Below, piece by piece: positions 55,501 through 64,000 of a DNA stretch of 64,000 nucleotides. The first letter of the stretch is position 1. Each line of letters opens with the position of its first letter. The notes below the pieces were generated by a model. That model saw nothing but the letters and a program-made list of their open reading frames with translations, was not told the origin of the DNA and made no database searches. The DNA comes from Plotosus lineatus (lineage: Eukaryota; Chordata; Actinopteri; Siluriformes; Plotosidae): NCBI GenBank assembly GCA_024760905.1, contig CM045735.1, positions 24,979,749 through 25,043,748 of the forward strand, given 5' to 3'. The position numbers were made by a program, and so were the translations under genes.

Positions 55501-55728
55501 AGAGGAGGGATAGTGAGTATATTGGTAATAGGATGCTGAGGCTGGAACTACCAGGCAAAAGGCCTAGAGGAAGACCAAAGAGACGATTCATGGATGTGGT
55601 AAAGGAGGACATGAAGGTCGTTGGTGTAAGAGAAGAAGATGCAAAGGATAGGGTGAGATGGAGACAGATGATTCGCTGTGGCGACCCCTGAAGGGAAAAG
55701 CCAAAAGGAAAAGAAGAAGGTGCATTAT
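52580..55728 (+). mobile_element. RTE-A LINE, full length with perfect 19-bp target duplication (copy 7)
   Basis: Direct repeats GGTGCATTATAATCTTTGC at 52561-52579 and 55729-55747 fix the element ends: 5' AATGCAGCCGTGAGG, 3' AAAAGGAAAAGAAGAA; length 3,149 bp. The 5' UTR (52580 to about 52740) contains the GTGAGGG/CCCTCAC stem and the GCCGGTCCCAAGCCCGGAT motif. The endonuclease frame 52702-53253 has LNIGTMTGKGRELADMMQ, VDILCVQETRWKG, DGKRNGVGVILKEE and YAPQTGCE. One-base losses near 53250, 53270 and 53330 break the rest of the endonuclease. 53588-54091 is the linker. The RT frame is intact. Confidence 0.97.
54207..55691 (+). CDS. RTE-A reverse transcriptase, intact 494-codon frame
   Basis: The C-terminal half of the single RTE-A ORF (endonuclease plus reverse transcriptase). 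Residue positions counted from the first Met: GKAVGPDDIP 26-35, VPIFKNKGDV 73-82, GNYRGIKLMS 86-95, QQFGFMPRKSTTD 118-130, [11 protein letters not shown] 154-164, [10 protein letters not shown] 214-223, and the catalytic FADD 244-247. LSKTEYMCM and FKYLGSTIQ follow, then a basic C-terminus GKRPRGRPKRRF and the stop after CGDP. The Met used here is internal to the original ORF, since the upstream frame is broken, so this would not be a natural protein start. Near identity to 17351-18625 shows recent activity of the family. Confidence 0.95.
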   Translation: MTVEDQEVAKISKGEVRRALKRMKNGKAVGPDDIPVEVWKCLGEVAVDFLTRTFNKVLESERMPEEWRRSVLVPIFKNKGDVQSCGNYRGIKLMSHTMKLWERIVEARLRAEVSICEQQFGFMPRKSTTDAVFALRMLMEKYREGQTELHCAFVDLEKAYDRVPREELWYCMRKSGVAEKYVRVVQDMYERCKTVVRCAVGVTEEFKVEVGLHQGSALSPFLFAMVMDRLTDEVRQDSPWTMMFADDIVICSESREQVQENLERWRYALERRGMKISLSKTEYMCMNAKDQRGTVRLQGAEIRKMEDFKYLGSTIQSNGECGKEVKKRVQAGWNGWRKVSGVMCDRRVSAKMKGKVYKTVLRPTMLYGLETVALGKRQEAELEVAEMKMLRFSLGVTRMDRIRNEHARGTAHVRRFGDKVREARLRWFGHVQRRDSEYIGNRMLRLELPGKRPRGRPKRRFMDVVKEDMKVVGVREEDAKDRVRWRQMIRCGDP

Positions 55729-55747
55729 AATCTTTGCCAAATCAAAC

Positions 55748-55790
55748 GTGCGAATCATTTGCTGTGGCGACCCCTGATAAAGGAAAAAAA
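55748..55790 (+). mobile_element. SINE-A1 tail fragment
   Basis: CAAATCAAACGTGCGAATCA, then TTTGCTGTGGCGACCCCTGA: the fused tail of SINE-A1, directly downstream of the RTE-A target duplication. No head is present on the other side. Confidence 0.7.
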
Positions 55791-56029
55791 GGAAATCTCA
55801 TTGGTTCATTATACCTTCATATGAATTACTCTTTCAGATTTTTGTGGTCTCAGAAACCTGTTCGCAACAAATTACCTTGTAAATCTACAAATCCAACTGG
55901 GATTCTTTTACAATTTTCTAACAGTCAGTTTAAAATGTTGTAGCTGACATTATGGTCCTGAAAATTGCAACTTGCATGTCCTTTACTGCCACAAAAGTCA
56001 ATCACTCACTCATCTCCTATTAGGGTCCC

Positions 56030-56275
56030 ATCTTGGTTGGAGCCTATCTTAGCAGACATTGGGCAAATGCGAGGCAGATCATCACAGGGCAATACAAACA
56101 TTCACAGTCACCCCCACATCTAGGAACAATTTGGAGCCAACTAGCCTAATGTGAATATCTTTGGACTGTGGGAGGAAATTCCACATAGAAACGGTTAAGC
56201 CCGGGACTCATACCCTGGACCTACTAGCTTGCCAGAGTAACATATTAACCACTATGCCACTGGGCCACCCTAATA
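56030..56275 (-). mobile_element. SINE-B, diverged
   Basis: The plus strand shows ATTAGGGTCCCATCTTGG, CATCACAGGGCAATAC, TTTGGACTGTGGGAGGAA and TTAACCACTATGCCACTGGG, the reverse of SINE-B from tail to head. Confidence 0.75.
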
Positions 56276-56429
56276 CAAAACTTAACATGTCTTTAAACAG
56301 GCTATATGATTTTAACAATGCTCAGGCCCACAAATATATCTTGTTTAAATAAGTCTGAATAATCAATCCATACATGAATAAAAGACAATCTGGAAAAAAG
56401 AAGAAAAAAAAATTGCACCATGCAGAAGG

Positions 56430-56775
56430 AATTTTGTTCATTAATTTTCTAAGCTGCTTAATCCACATTAGGGTCCCGAGGAGGCTGGCACCCATCTCAG
56501 CTGACTGGGTGAGGGCAGGGTACACCCTGGTCTGCTCGCCAGGCCATCGCAGGATCAAAACACACATAATCATTCACACTCTCTGTTACACCTTGATGTG
56601 ATTGGAATAGCCAATAGCTACTGTGCATATTTGTTGACTGTGTGAAGAATCCAGAGTACCCAGAGAAACCCACACATGCAGGGGAAGAGCATGCAAACTC
56701 CACACAAAAACGCCTGCGTCTGGGCCTTGAACCTAGACTTTCTTGCGGAGAGGAAGATCATTGTGCCAATGTCTG
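56430..56775 (-). mobile_element. SINE-B, diverged
   Basis: The plus strand shows CTTAATCCACATTAGGGTCC, CATCTCAGCTGACTGG, CTGCTCGCCAGGCCATCGCA, GCATGCAAACTCCACACAAA and CCTTGAACCTAGACTTTCTT, the reverse of SINE-B. The head end is degraded. Confidence 0.8.
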
Positions 56776-56829
56776 TCCCAGAAAGTAGTTTATATTTTAA
56801 TTTCTTGCAATAGGAAAGTGTCCACACTC

Positions 56830-58839
56830 ACAGTCTGGGTTTTTTTTTTGGGACCAGTATCTCCTCGAATTAACTGCAGACATGCCAAATAATATAATCA
56901 TGGATTTTTAACAAAGTTAAACATGCAGACAGGACGAAGTGGAGAAGTTATACTGCATATGCCTTTGTAATGGTATACTGGCACCATGTACAAAACTGCA
57001 CTGCAGGGAAATACAGAAAAATAATTTCAAAGGGTCTAAATATGATGAAATGTAGAAAATTGCTCATAGATGTAGAGTATACTGCAGGCATGAACAAACA
57101 CACATGCTACTTCTGAACACGTCCAGCTATTGTTCCAGTGTCACCTGCACTGCTTTCATGCCAGCAGACAGCATGTTGGCGTCACTCTTGCTGAGACCCA
57201 CGGATGCCAGACAAGCAAGTGCCAGAGGACATGTTGCTGTGCCTATTGTGTTTGTCAAACAAATTAAATGCATTGGAGATTCTTCACCTGCTTGCACACA
57301 GAAACCGCATATGGCTGCTCTGTTCAAAATAAGAAAATATGCATACATTAGCATACCAAATGGCCAACTCTCTCCATTTAATATGCAAATGTGCTAAAAT
57401 AGTACTGAACACCGTCTGTTGTAAATGAATAAATTTGAATTGCAATTAGAATAATCTTTTATAATTAATGAAAACTGTCAATTTTGGTTCAGGAGTAATT
57501 TGATTAACAGGATGATGGGCTGATGGCTGATGCATGTGGGCTGCAGGGTAGAGTGTAGAAGGGTTGTTCTAAAACCCTGATAGGTCATGTTAGGATTCCT
57601 AAATTATTGATTACAGTTCCTAAAGGCCCCCAAAAGGCAAGTGACAAGAATACTGTCTAATTAAATTGCGGTTAATCAGGATCCTAGTTACCCTACTTTA
57701 TCAGTGCACAAATATTGTAATATCTGCTTTTAACTCCTCTGACACAAATGTTTGCCTACCTGTTTGCACAAGGCATGGAAGAGAGGAAAGAGAAATGATT
57801 CACTAATTATGCAGCTAATTATCTTTTCATTTGCTTTACCTAAGAAATGTTCTTAATGATCTCCAAATGTGGAAACACAGAAAGCATAAACATACAGTTT
57901 AATTATCATTATTTAGGGGAAAGAACCATATAATCTGAATAAAAGATGAAATACATATGGATATGAAATACATGTCTAAAATTAAATTCGGATACTTTTG
58001 AAAGTGTAAACTAAATATTTGGGTTGATTAAATCCTTCCATACATGACAGTTCAAAAAGCAGAAAAAATAGTTAGAGTACTCGTATCACTTAATCTTGAA
58101 AGAGAAATCTGTCCCAGTGTGTTTGAAATGACTCTGTGGGTCGCTGCTAGCTTCTCACGACTCTACTACTGCTACACATTGAGTGTACATCATATCATAA
58201 TTACTAGAGTCATATGCTTCACAGCAAACACCAAGCAATCACAGCTGTTAACACAGATGCATGACACGCAGGCTCGTCCAGACCCCCTGGACTTGCTGTC
58301 ACATACTAACAGTGAAAAAGTGTGAGTGTGCCCACTGGCATACAAGCACTGACAAAAAGAACTGTGAAGGGGAGTGCAACTACGGGAAATCTCCATTCAA
58401 AAGTCCCTTCCTTGCCAGATTTTTCAAGAAGACACTAAGGGCTTTCTGGCAAGTTTCTCGTGTTGACGGACCTTGTAATTAGTGTCATATCCTCTTCAGT
58501 CACAAGTAGCTGTCACTCAGTTCTGCCAATAATTACCCAGAGACTCCCACAGCAAAGTAATAGCTAATTAGTAAATTAAGCAAAAAAAAAAAAAAAGTAG
58601 AATCTCTAATTAACAGTTATTATGGCATTTCAGGAGCTGCAGCTTTAATTAGTGTGGAAAGTGTTTTAATAATGTCTGTCCCATCCCTTCCCTCTTGTCT
58701 GCCATCCCCCATTTGTATATACTATACTAGTTCTGCTCGCTAAACACAACTTCAATAACCAGCTTGAGGTCTTTTGCACATCAGAACCCACTATTTTAAC
58801 AACATTGAGATCAACAATACCTCACAGCCATTCACTCAG
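56830..58839. other. Longest repeat-free stretch, AT-rich with TAATTA words
   Basis: No transposon fragment or coding exon recognised over 2 kb. Two clusters of TAATTA/TTAATTA words occur (57800-57830 and 58520-58660). The 75-codon frame at 57354-57127 (minus) matches nothing I know. In an EBF intron such a stretch could contain conserved regulatory sequence; only alignment could tell. Confidence 0.4.
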
Positions 58840-59135
58840 TTATTTTCTGAACCTCTTAATCCTAATTAGAGTTGCGGGGAGGGTGGCACTCATCTCAGCA
58901 GTCTCCGGGCATGGGTGAGGTACACCCTGGACAGCTCGCCAGGCCAACACTCACACAACCATTCACACCTAGGGAAGATTTGGAACAACCGGTTAAGCTA
59001 CTGTTCATGTTTTGGACTGTGGGAGGAATCTGGAGTAATCAGAGGAAACCCATCAGTTCAGTGGTAAATGTGTTTGAACCCAGGATCTTCTTGCTGTGAG
59101 ACGGATGTACTAATCACTATGCCACCCCCTCAGTC
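58840..59135 (-). mobile_element. SINE-B, diverged
   Basis: The plus strand shows CTTAATCCTAATTAGAGTTG, ACACCCTGGACAGCTCGCCA, TGGACTGTGGGAGGAATC and CTAATCACTATGCCACC, the reverse of SINE-B. Confidence 0.8.
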
Positions 59136-59641
59136 ATTATTTGCCAAAAATGCACCATGATTAATTAATTTGGTGTCTGCAAACCCATTGTCTATTTAAT
59201 AATGTTTCATGTGACTCACAAAAGGTGTAATTTGCACTCTTTTCTGCTTTTCTTTACCCCCCTACACCTTTCTGTTCTATTATGTTTTTTTTAATTGTTT
59301 ATATATATCCTTCTCCATGTGTGCATATGTGTATTCCAGCTTCAAAATGACAAACCCCCTACCCCAAACCAGCTTCCATCAGCATCAATGTCAAGAGCTA
59401 CCGTTTTGATTAAACAACACTAATGAGCTTGTTAAAAGCGGGCTCCTCTGGCTCATCAGTTCAGTGGTAAATATGTTTTAACTGGGGTGTCATTCTGGAT
59501 GACACCTTTCCCGCCCCTGTCTGTCCTATACTTTACTGCCCTGCATAAGAGAAGCGAGAATAAAGACAGATCACAGTGTATCATGGTCTGACCTGGATTG
59601 ACATTTAGTCAACAAATACTCTGGCAGAACAGGCTAATATA
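59136..59641. other. No gene or recognisable repeat
   Basis: AT-rich sequence. GGCTCATCAGTTCAGTGGTA near 59450 repeats wording from the adjacent SINE-B and may be a small SINE piece. Confidence 0.4.
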
Positions 59642-59730
59642 CAGGGTGATTCAAAAAGAATGACCCTATTTCATATAAAATATTCAAGTATTTAATCATG
59701 AAATAGGGTCATTCTTTTTGAATCACCCTG
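59642..59730. mobile_element. Palindromic mariner-type MITE
   Basis: 89 bp flanked by TA on both sides. The left 33 bp (starting CAGGGTGATTCAAAAAGAAT) and the right 33 bp (ending CTTTTTGAATCACCCTG) are perfect inverted copies around a 23-bp loop. The tip sequence resembles mariner terminal repeats. No room for a gene. Confidence 0.93.
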
Positions 59731-59894
59731 TATGAAAGAACTGGCAACAACATTTAGTGACATTTTTGAAATCCTAAATTATTACAGCTTCTGATCTCCT
59801 TATCTAAAACAGATTTCTTACCTGCTCAGATTGGAGGGAATGAGTCCAAAGTGGTGTCGTAAAACACCAAAACACAAGTGTTATTGTATTTATT

Positions 59895-60105
59895 CATTCA
59901 TTCATTCATTTGCTGAACTGTTCTATCCGACTAGAGTCTCAGCTGACTCAATTCCTCAAAGGGCCCATATACACACAAAACCATTCCCTCTGACTCCTTT
60001 TTGCAACTGAGACTGAAGCCCCCCATAAAGCCTGGGACTCAAACTCAGAACCTTTTTGCTTTGAGTCAAATGGTTTAACCAGCATGCTACTCTGCCATCC
60101 ATGTT
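59895..60105 (-). mobile_element. SINE-B, diverged
   Basis: The plus strand shows a (CATT)n start, CTGGGACTCAAACTCAGAAC and TAACCAGCATGCTACTCTGC, the reverse of a SINE-B tail and head with a shortened middle. Confidence 0.6.
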
Positions 60106-60259
60106 CTTATATGAACAGTACATATAATATGAACAGCATAAATATTGTAAACATTATTCAAAGAGAATTAAAAGCAGCTGAGAGAAAGTGTAAGAAATAA
60201 GAACTTGATACAGATCTGGAATTTATTCTGGTGCTTTCCTGTCTACAGTCTCATTTGAT

Positions 60260-61560
60260 TTGACTTCTGTTGATAGCCTTCTACGTATGAAGAAAAGCTG
60301 GACATCTCTGAAGAATATCTTCTCAAATTCCACAATATATTTTCTTTTTGAATGAATCCATCATCTCCTGTCCAATCCTTCTTCACTGTCAAAAACTTGG
60401 CCAATTTTTTTCTTAAGGGAAGATTAAACAAATCTGCCAGATGTTCATTCGCACCTCAACTATTACCCTTCCACTTAACTGATGCAGTTTTCAAGTCTCA
60501 CAACAGAAGAGATCCTGCATGTCATCTAATTATACAATCCTACCATCTACCCACTGGATCCAATCCCTTTCAGATTTCTCGAGACCATCACTCAGAATCT
60601 TCTTCCCTTCATCTGCACTACCATTAATGACTCCATATTTTCTGATATAGTATATTTTTCTCAAATAAATTTGCCTCTTTATTTAACCCAACCAAAGTAG
60701 GTGCACACACACACACACACACTAAGAGCAGTGGGCCCAAGTAGTTGTTGGGGGTTAGGTGCCTTGTTCAAGGGCACTTCAGCATGAAGGTAGATTCATG
60801 GGAAGGTGCTGCTCACTCCTCCCACGACAACATCTTTTACTTTGCGATTTTTGAGTTGAGCACTGTTGCCCCATCTGGTCATGTATCATAGTTCTACTCA
60901 TTCAGAATAAACCCACTTTGAATTCATCAGATAGCAACAACTCCAGACCAGTATCACCTCTCTCCTTTATTCATAAAATTCTTGAATGCACTATCCATAA
61001 CCAATTGTCTATCTCTTGAAGGTCAACCTCAAAAACCTTGTTTTAAAGCAGTATATTACATAGAGATTGCTCTATTGGCAGTCACAGTGAAGCTACATGC
61101 ACGGAGATCAGCTGAACTGTTATCAGTCCTCACCTTTATTGACCTTTCAGCAGTATTTGACACTGTCAACCATAAGAATTTTTTCTGTTCAACCTCAGGA
61201 GTCTCAGACCGCATGGCTCAGAATACAATAGCTTGCTTCCTACATAGAGGATCATTTGTATATTAAGAAAAAAGACCTTATAGTTCTATTTCATACTTAA
61301 AGTGGAGGGTATATAATTGCTTGTGTTTATATTCTTCTCTTCACAGTGTTAATTGCAGTTTATTGTCTTGCTTGCACCTTTTTAACTTGCTTGTACTTTT
61401 TTAACTTTGAGAGTCTCATACAAAAGTTTGTGTGAACATTAATGACAATAAAGATTCTTGAATCTTGAATATCAGATTGCATGAAAGTGATCTACATCAC
61501 TCCAAACAAATTCTCCACTGTCAGCTCCCAGGGTTCAGTACTTGATTTTATGGTCTGTGC
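60260..61560 (+). mobile_element. L2-clade LINE, RT region, decayed (L2 copy 4)
   Basis: Codon-level matches drift between frames. DPIPFRFLETIT-like residues lie near 60560. RPVSPLSFIHKILE is near 60950, and LLAVTVKLHARRSAELLSVL, then the RT motif DLSAVFDTVNHK, are near 61070-61180. SSQGSVLDF (family form PQGSVLGP) is near 61525. It is interrupted by a small repeat with a CA tract at 60705-60840 and by another LINE 3' end at 61262-61476. Confidence 0.75.
61262..61476 (+). mobile_element. LINE 3' end inserted in L2, AATAAAG and TCTTGAA-type tail
   Basis: Ends GACAATAAAGATTCTTGAAT CTTGAAT, a 3' terminus common in fish jockey/CR1-group LINEs; it could belong to the family at 35620-36834. L2 coding sequence is recognisable on both sides. 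No coding part remains. Confidence 0.6.
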
Positions 61561-61684
61561 TTGTTGGCAGTGTTTAAATCTCTTCTCTCTCTCCCCATAC
61601 ACTGCAGGTGCTGGCGAGGGGCATGGCTGTTATCCGCAGGCACAATCCAGAGAGTGCACCTGAATTCACTCAGCCATCAGTGAG

Positions 61685-61692
61685 CTATAAAG
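61685..61692 (+). promoter_or_regulatory. TATA-type box of the LTR
   Basis: CTATAAAG, about 215 bp upstream of AATAAA in the same LTR. Confidence 0.55.
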
Positions 61693-61898
61693 AGGAGCAG
61701 CACCCTCCCCTCTGGCGTAAGAAGATTGATCCCTCCATGCGATTCCATCTCCCCCGTGATCACTCTGACTTCTGGTTACCAGCTCCATGCTCGACCAGTT
61801 TCCCGTGTTGATATTTCCCAGTGATTTTGGTTTTGTGTTTTTCCCTCACCGCCATGGTGAACATGATTTTCCCGTACTCCAGTGCTTCCCTTGAGTTA

Positions 61899-61904
61899 AA
61901 TAAA
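61899..61904 (+). promoter_or_regulatory. Polyadenylation signal of the LTR
   Basis: AATAAA followed within 30 bases by TTTGTTTC-type T-rich sequence, about 70 bp before the LTR end. Confidence 0.6.
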
Positions 61905-61970
61905 GTCTTTGTTTCATCACACCTGGTCTCCTGCATCTTTGGGTTTGACTGATATGCTGCCGGCATCACA

Positions 61971-63551
61971 GAATCTTCTGACCAGAAACATGGACTAAGC
62001 GGAGACCGCCCAATTCCAACAGTCATTATCCCACCAGGGAATCCTCATGCAACACGACTCCACCCTGCACCAAATTGTGGACAGCCTCCAAAGAATAACT
62101 AAAAGCATGGTGCAGCTCGGGGGAAGGATAGACGCCATTGCCCCCCAACTCACCGCCATGACCCCACCCACTGCCCCTTCACTCTCCTCTTAGGTGGCAA
62201 TGCCAGCTCTACTCTCCATGCGCCGAGAGCCGCTCATCCCCATGCCAGTCAGGTATTCGTGCATGATCGGCTCATGTGTACAGTTCCTCCATCAGTGTTC
62301 AGTCGTCATCAGCCAGCAGCCGCTCTCATACACTTCCGACCAAGCCAAGACCGCTTTCGTGATGAGCCTACTCACAGAGCAAGCCTCGTCCTGGTGCTAG
62401 CGGTCGCCACCCATACCCCGGAGTTATGGTCGCACTTCAACCAGTTTGTGCTGGAAATAAAAAGGGTCTTTGACCATCCGGCAAAAGGGGAGGAAGCAAG
62501 CAGTCAGTTACCACGAATCGAGCGAGGCTCGCAGTCCGTGTCGGAGTATGCGATCAGATTCCGGATCCTTGCCGTAGAAAGCAGCTGGAACGACCCCACG
62601 CTCCAGGGGGCCTTACTGCAGGGTCTGAATTTGAGGCCGAAGGACGAGCTCGTGGCACGAGATGAGACAGCGACTCTCAAAGATTTGATCACCCTAACGA
62701 CAAGGCTGGACAACCGTCTAAGAGAGAGGGACAGATCCCGGGAAGAGTGGTCTAGTCTTGTCTACCCGTCCTCAAGCTCCTTTGTGAGACCCAATGCTGC
62801 CTCACCTCGAACCTCCTCACAATTTCTCCCTCTGAGAGAGGACCCCTCTCATGAATCCATGCAGTTGGGCCACATCAGGCTGATGGCAAAGGAGAGGCAT
62901 CGGTGACTGACCAACGGCCTCTGCATTTACTGCACAGAAAAGGGGCATTACCTTGCCCAGTGCCCAGCATGGCAGGGTCCGACAGCTCGGAGAGGAGCAG
63001 CGATGAGAGAAACCGCCCCAAGATGCCCGGGAAGCACCTGCAAGTTATTGAATAAGTTCTTGAGTACGCTACAGTCCGCACAACACACCAATTCAGTCAA
63101 CATACTCATCGACTCAGGCGCCAACGCTAATTTCATCGATTCGGGGATGGTCGAGCTCCACGACCTACCCGTATATAAACTTGAAACCCAGAAGGAGGTA
63201 GTAGCAATTGACAGCCGACTCATAGTGCGTGTCATGCACAAAACAAAGATTGTCAAGCTCAGTCTGTCCGGGAATCACCATGAATGTTTGGAGCTGTTTG
63301 TCCTCTCCACCCCTCTCTCCCCTGGTGTTGGGGTGGCCGTGGCTGCAGACCCCACATCGACTGGCGCACCCTCACCATATGCAGTTGGAGTGACTACTGC
63401 CTCCAGCACTACCTACTGGCGGCCATACCCTCCCAAGTTTCACAAACCCTGGTCGACCTGGGAGATATGGACTTGGCCAGCGTTCCGAGTGAATACCATG
63501 ACCTGAAAGAGGTGTTCAGCAAGGATCGGGCTCGTTCGCTACCACCTCACT
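61971..63551 (+). pseudogene. Ty3/gypsy (Sushi-like) gag and protease region, broken, 3' part lost
   Basis: Endogenous LTR retrotransposon remnant. The capsid region is split over two frames (62194-62400, then 62259-62906, with VFDHPAKGEEAS and DELVARDETATLKDL). A stop lies at about 62904. A CCHC zinc knuckle (C-X2-C-X4-H-X4-C) is at 62922-62963. The aspartic protease active-site triplet Asp-Ser-Gly is at 63111-63119. A second frame break falls near 63330, before the start of the polymerase region (VFSKDRARSLPPH, near 63510-63550). The element is then cut by an RTE-A insertion at 63552. RT, RNase H and integrase are absent from the window. It resembles the Sushi group; I cannot be sure of the lineage. 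Confidence 0.82.
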
Positions 63552-64000
63552 ACTGTTGGTCGAAGAAGGAAAGGTCGAAGAAGTAGTGGCGGGAGGCATG
63601 TCCATAGGCAGAGAGAGAAGAAGAAAGGCATGAGTCTAGGACTAAGAGGAGGGACTTTGAATGTTGGATGATAAGAAAAGGTAGAGAGCTGGCTGACATA
63701 CTGTGTGTTCAGGAGACCAGGTGGAAAAGTAGCAAGGAGCTACTAGCTTAGGAGCAGGGTTTAAGCTGTTTTTTTCATGGTGTGGATGGAAAGAGAAATA
63801 GATTAGGAGGGGTTTAAGAGGGGTTTGTCAGGAATGTTCTAGAAGTGAAAAGAGTGTCAGACAGAGTGATGATTCTCAAGTTAGAAATTGAGGGTGTGAT
63901 GTTCAATGTTGTTAGTGCTTATGCCCCACAGGTAGGATGTGAACTAGAAGAGAAGGAGAGATTCTGGAGTGACTTAGATGAAGTGATGCAGAGTACCCCA
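63552..64000 (+). mobile_element. RTE-A LINE, start of a copy running off the window (copy 8)
   Basis: Begins CTACTGTTGGTCGAAGAAGG, about 225 bp inside the 5' end of the full-length copy, so the 5' UTR stem region is missing. It then follows RTE-A with small deletions through the AGACCAGGTGGAAAAGTAGC and CTTATGCCCCACAGGTAGGA words to the window edge. The frame is broken several times. Confidence 0.92.

Larger units (their letters stand above)
61609..61970 (+). mobile_element. Ty3/gypsy 5' LTR (putative)
   Basis: Begins TGCTGGCGAGG and ends CGGCATCACA, fitting TG...CA termini. It contains a TATA-type box and a polyadenylation signal in the right order and precedes a gag region. No second LTR is in the window, so the exact ends are provisional. 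Confidence 0.65.

Noticed and set aside
57127..57354. 75-codon minus-strand frame as a conserved exon
   Set aside because: No recognisable motif and no convincing donor site. Kept only as part of the repeat-free stretch.
58261..58482. Cysteine-rich 73-codon plus-strand frame
   Set aside because: The Cys spacing fits no known domain and there is no splice or promoter context.
62259..62906. Host gag-derived gene (domesticated Sushi/RTL type)
   Set aside because: An LTR precedes it, and the frame has internal stops and shifts. It is an ordinary decayed retrotransposon.

Overview
The window reads as a teleost fish chromosome segment. The evidence is DD34E Tc1-like transposons, pogo/Tigger-like elements, L2, RTE and I/Nimb-like LINEs, several tRNA-derived SINEs, a Sushi-type Ty3/gypsy element, abundant (CA)n microsatellites, and two exons of a vertebrate EBF (COE) transcription factor. 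I cannot name the species.

Host gene: two minus-strand coding exons with intact splice sites lie at 19775-19856 and 2496-2637. Together they encode a continuous piece of the EBF DNA-binding domain, best matched to EBF1. They are separated by a 17.1 kb intron. From 19857 to the right edge I found no further EBF exon, so that part is probably a larger upstream intron of the same gene. Nearly everything else is transposon sequence and its decay products.

Layout. 1-2495: SINE and I/Nimb-like LINE fragments and microsatellites. 2638-19774 (intron): three pogo-like elements in a row (3198-6633), a Tc1-like element (6638-8175), a long copy of an RTE-type LINE (RTE-A, 8261-11292), a second RTE-superfamily LINE (LINE-B, minus, 11329-16870) carrying several nested insertions, a young RTE-A copy (17323-18640) and a complete SINE. 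20-27 kb: SINEs, a decayed Tc1 element and an L2 LINE. 27.7-33.5 kb: a Tigger transposase gene split by RTE-A, a SINE, and a second Tc1-like element. 34.3-41.4 kb: a pogo-like element, the 5' end of a jockey/CR1-group LINE, and a long I/Nimb-like LINE. 41.7-50.7 kb: L2 pieces, a SINE split by RTE-A, and a third Tc1-like element. 51-56 kb: a full-length RTE-A with a perfect 19-bp target duplication. 56.8-58.8 kb: the longest stretch free of recognisable repeats. 59-64 kb: a palindromic mariner MITE, L2, a Ty3/gypsy LTR-gag-protease segment, and another RTE-A copy.

How the parts relate: RTE-A is the most recent active family. Eight copies cover about one fifth of the window, and two reverse-transcriptase reading frames differ at about 5 of 423 aligned residues. 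A tRNA-derived SINE (SINE-A) occurs with one head and body but three different 3' tails. One of those tails is assembled from both ends of RTE-A. This modular SINE-LINE relationship, marked by clean target duplications, is the most interesting system here. The family names are my own labels; no database search was possible.
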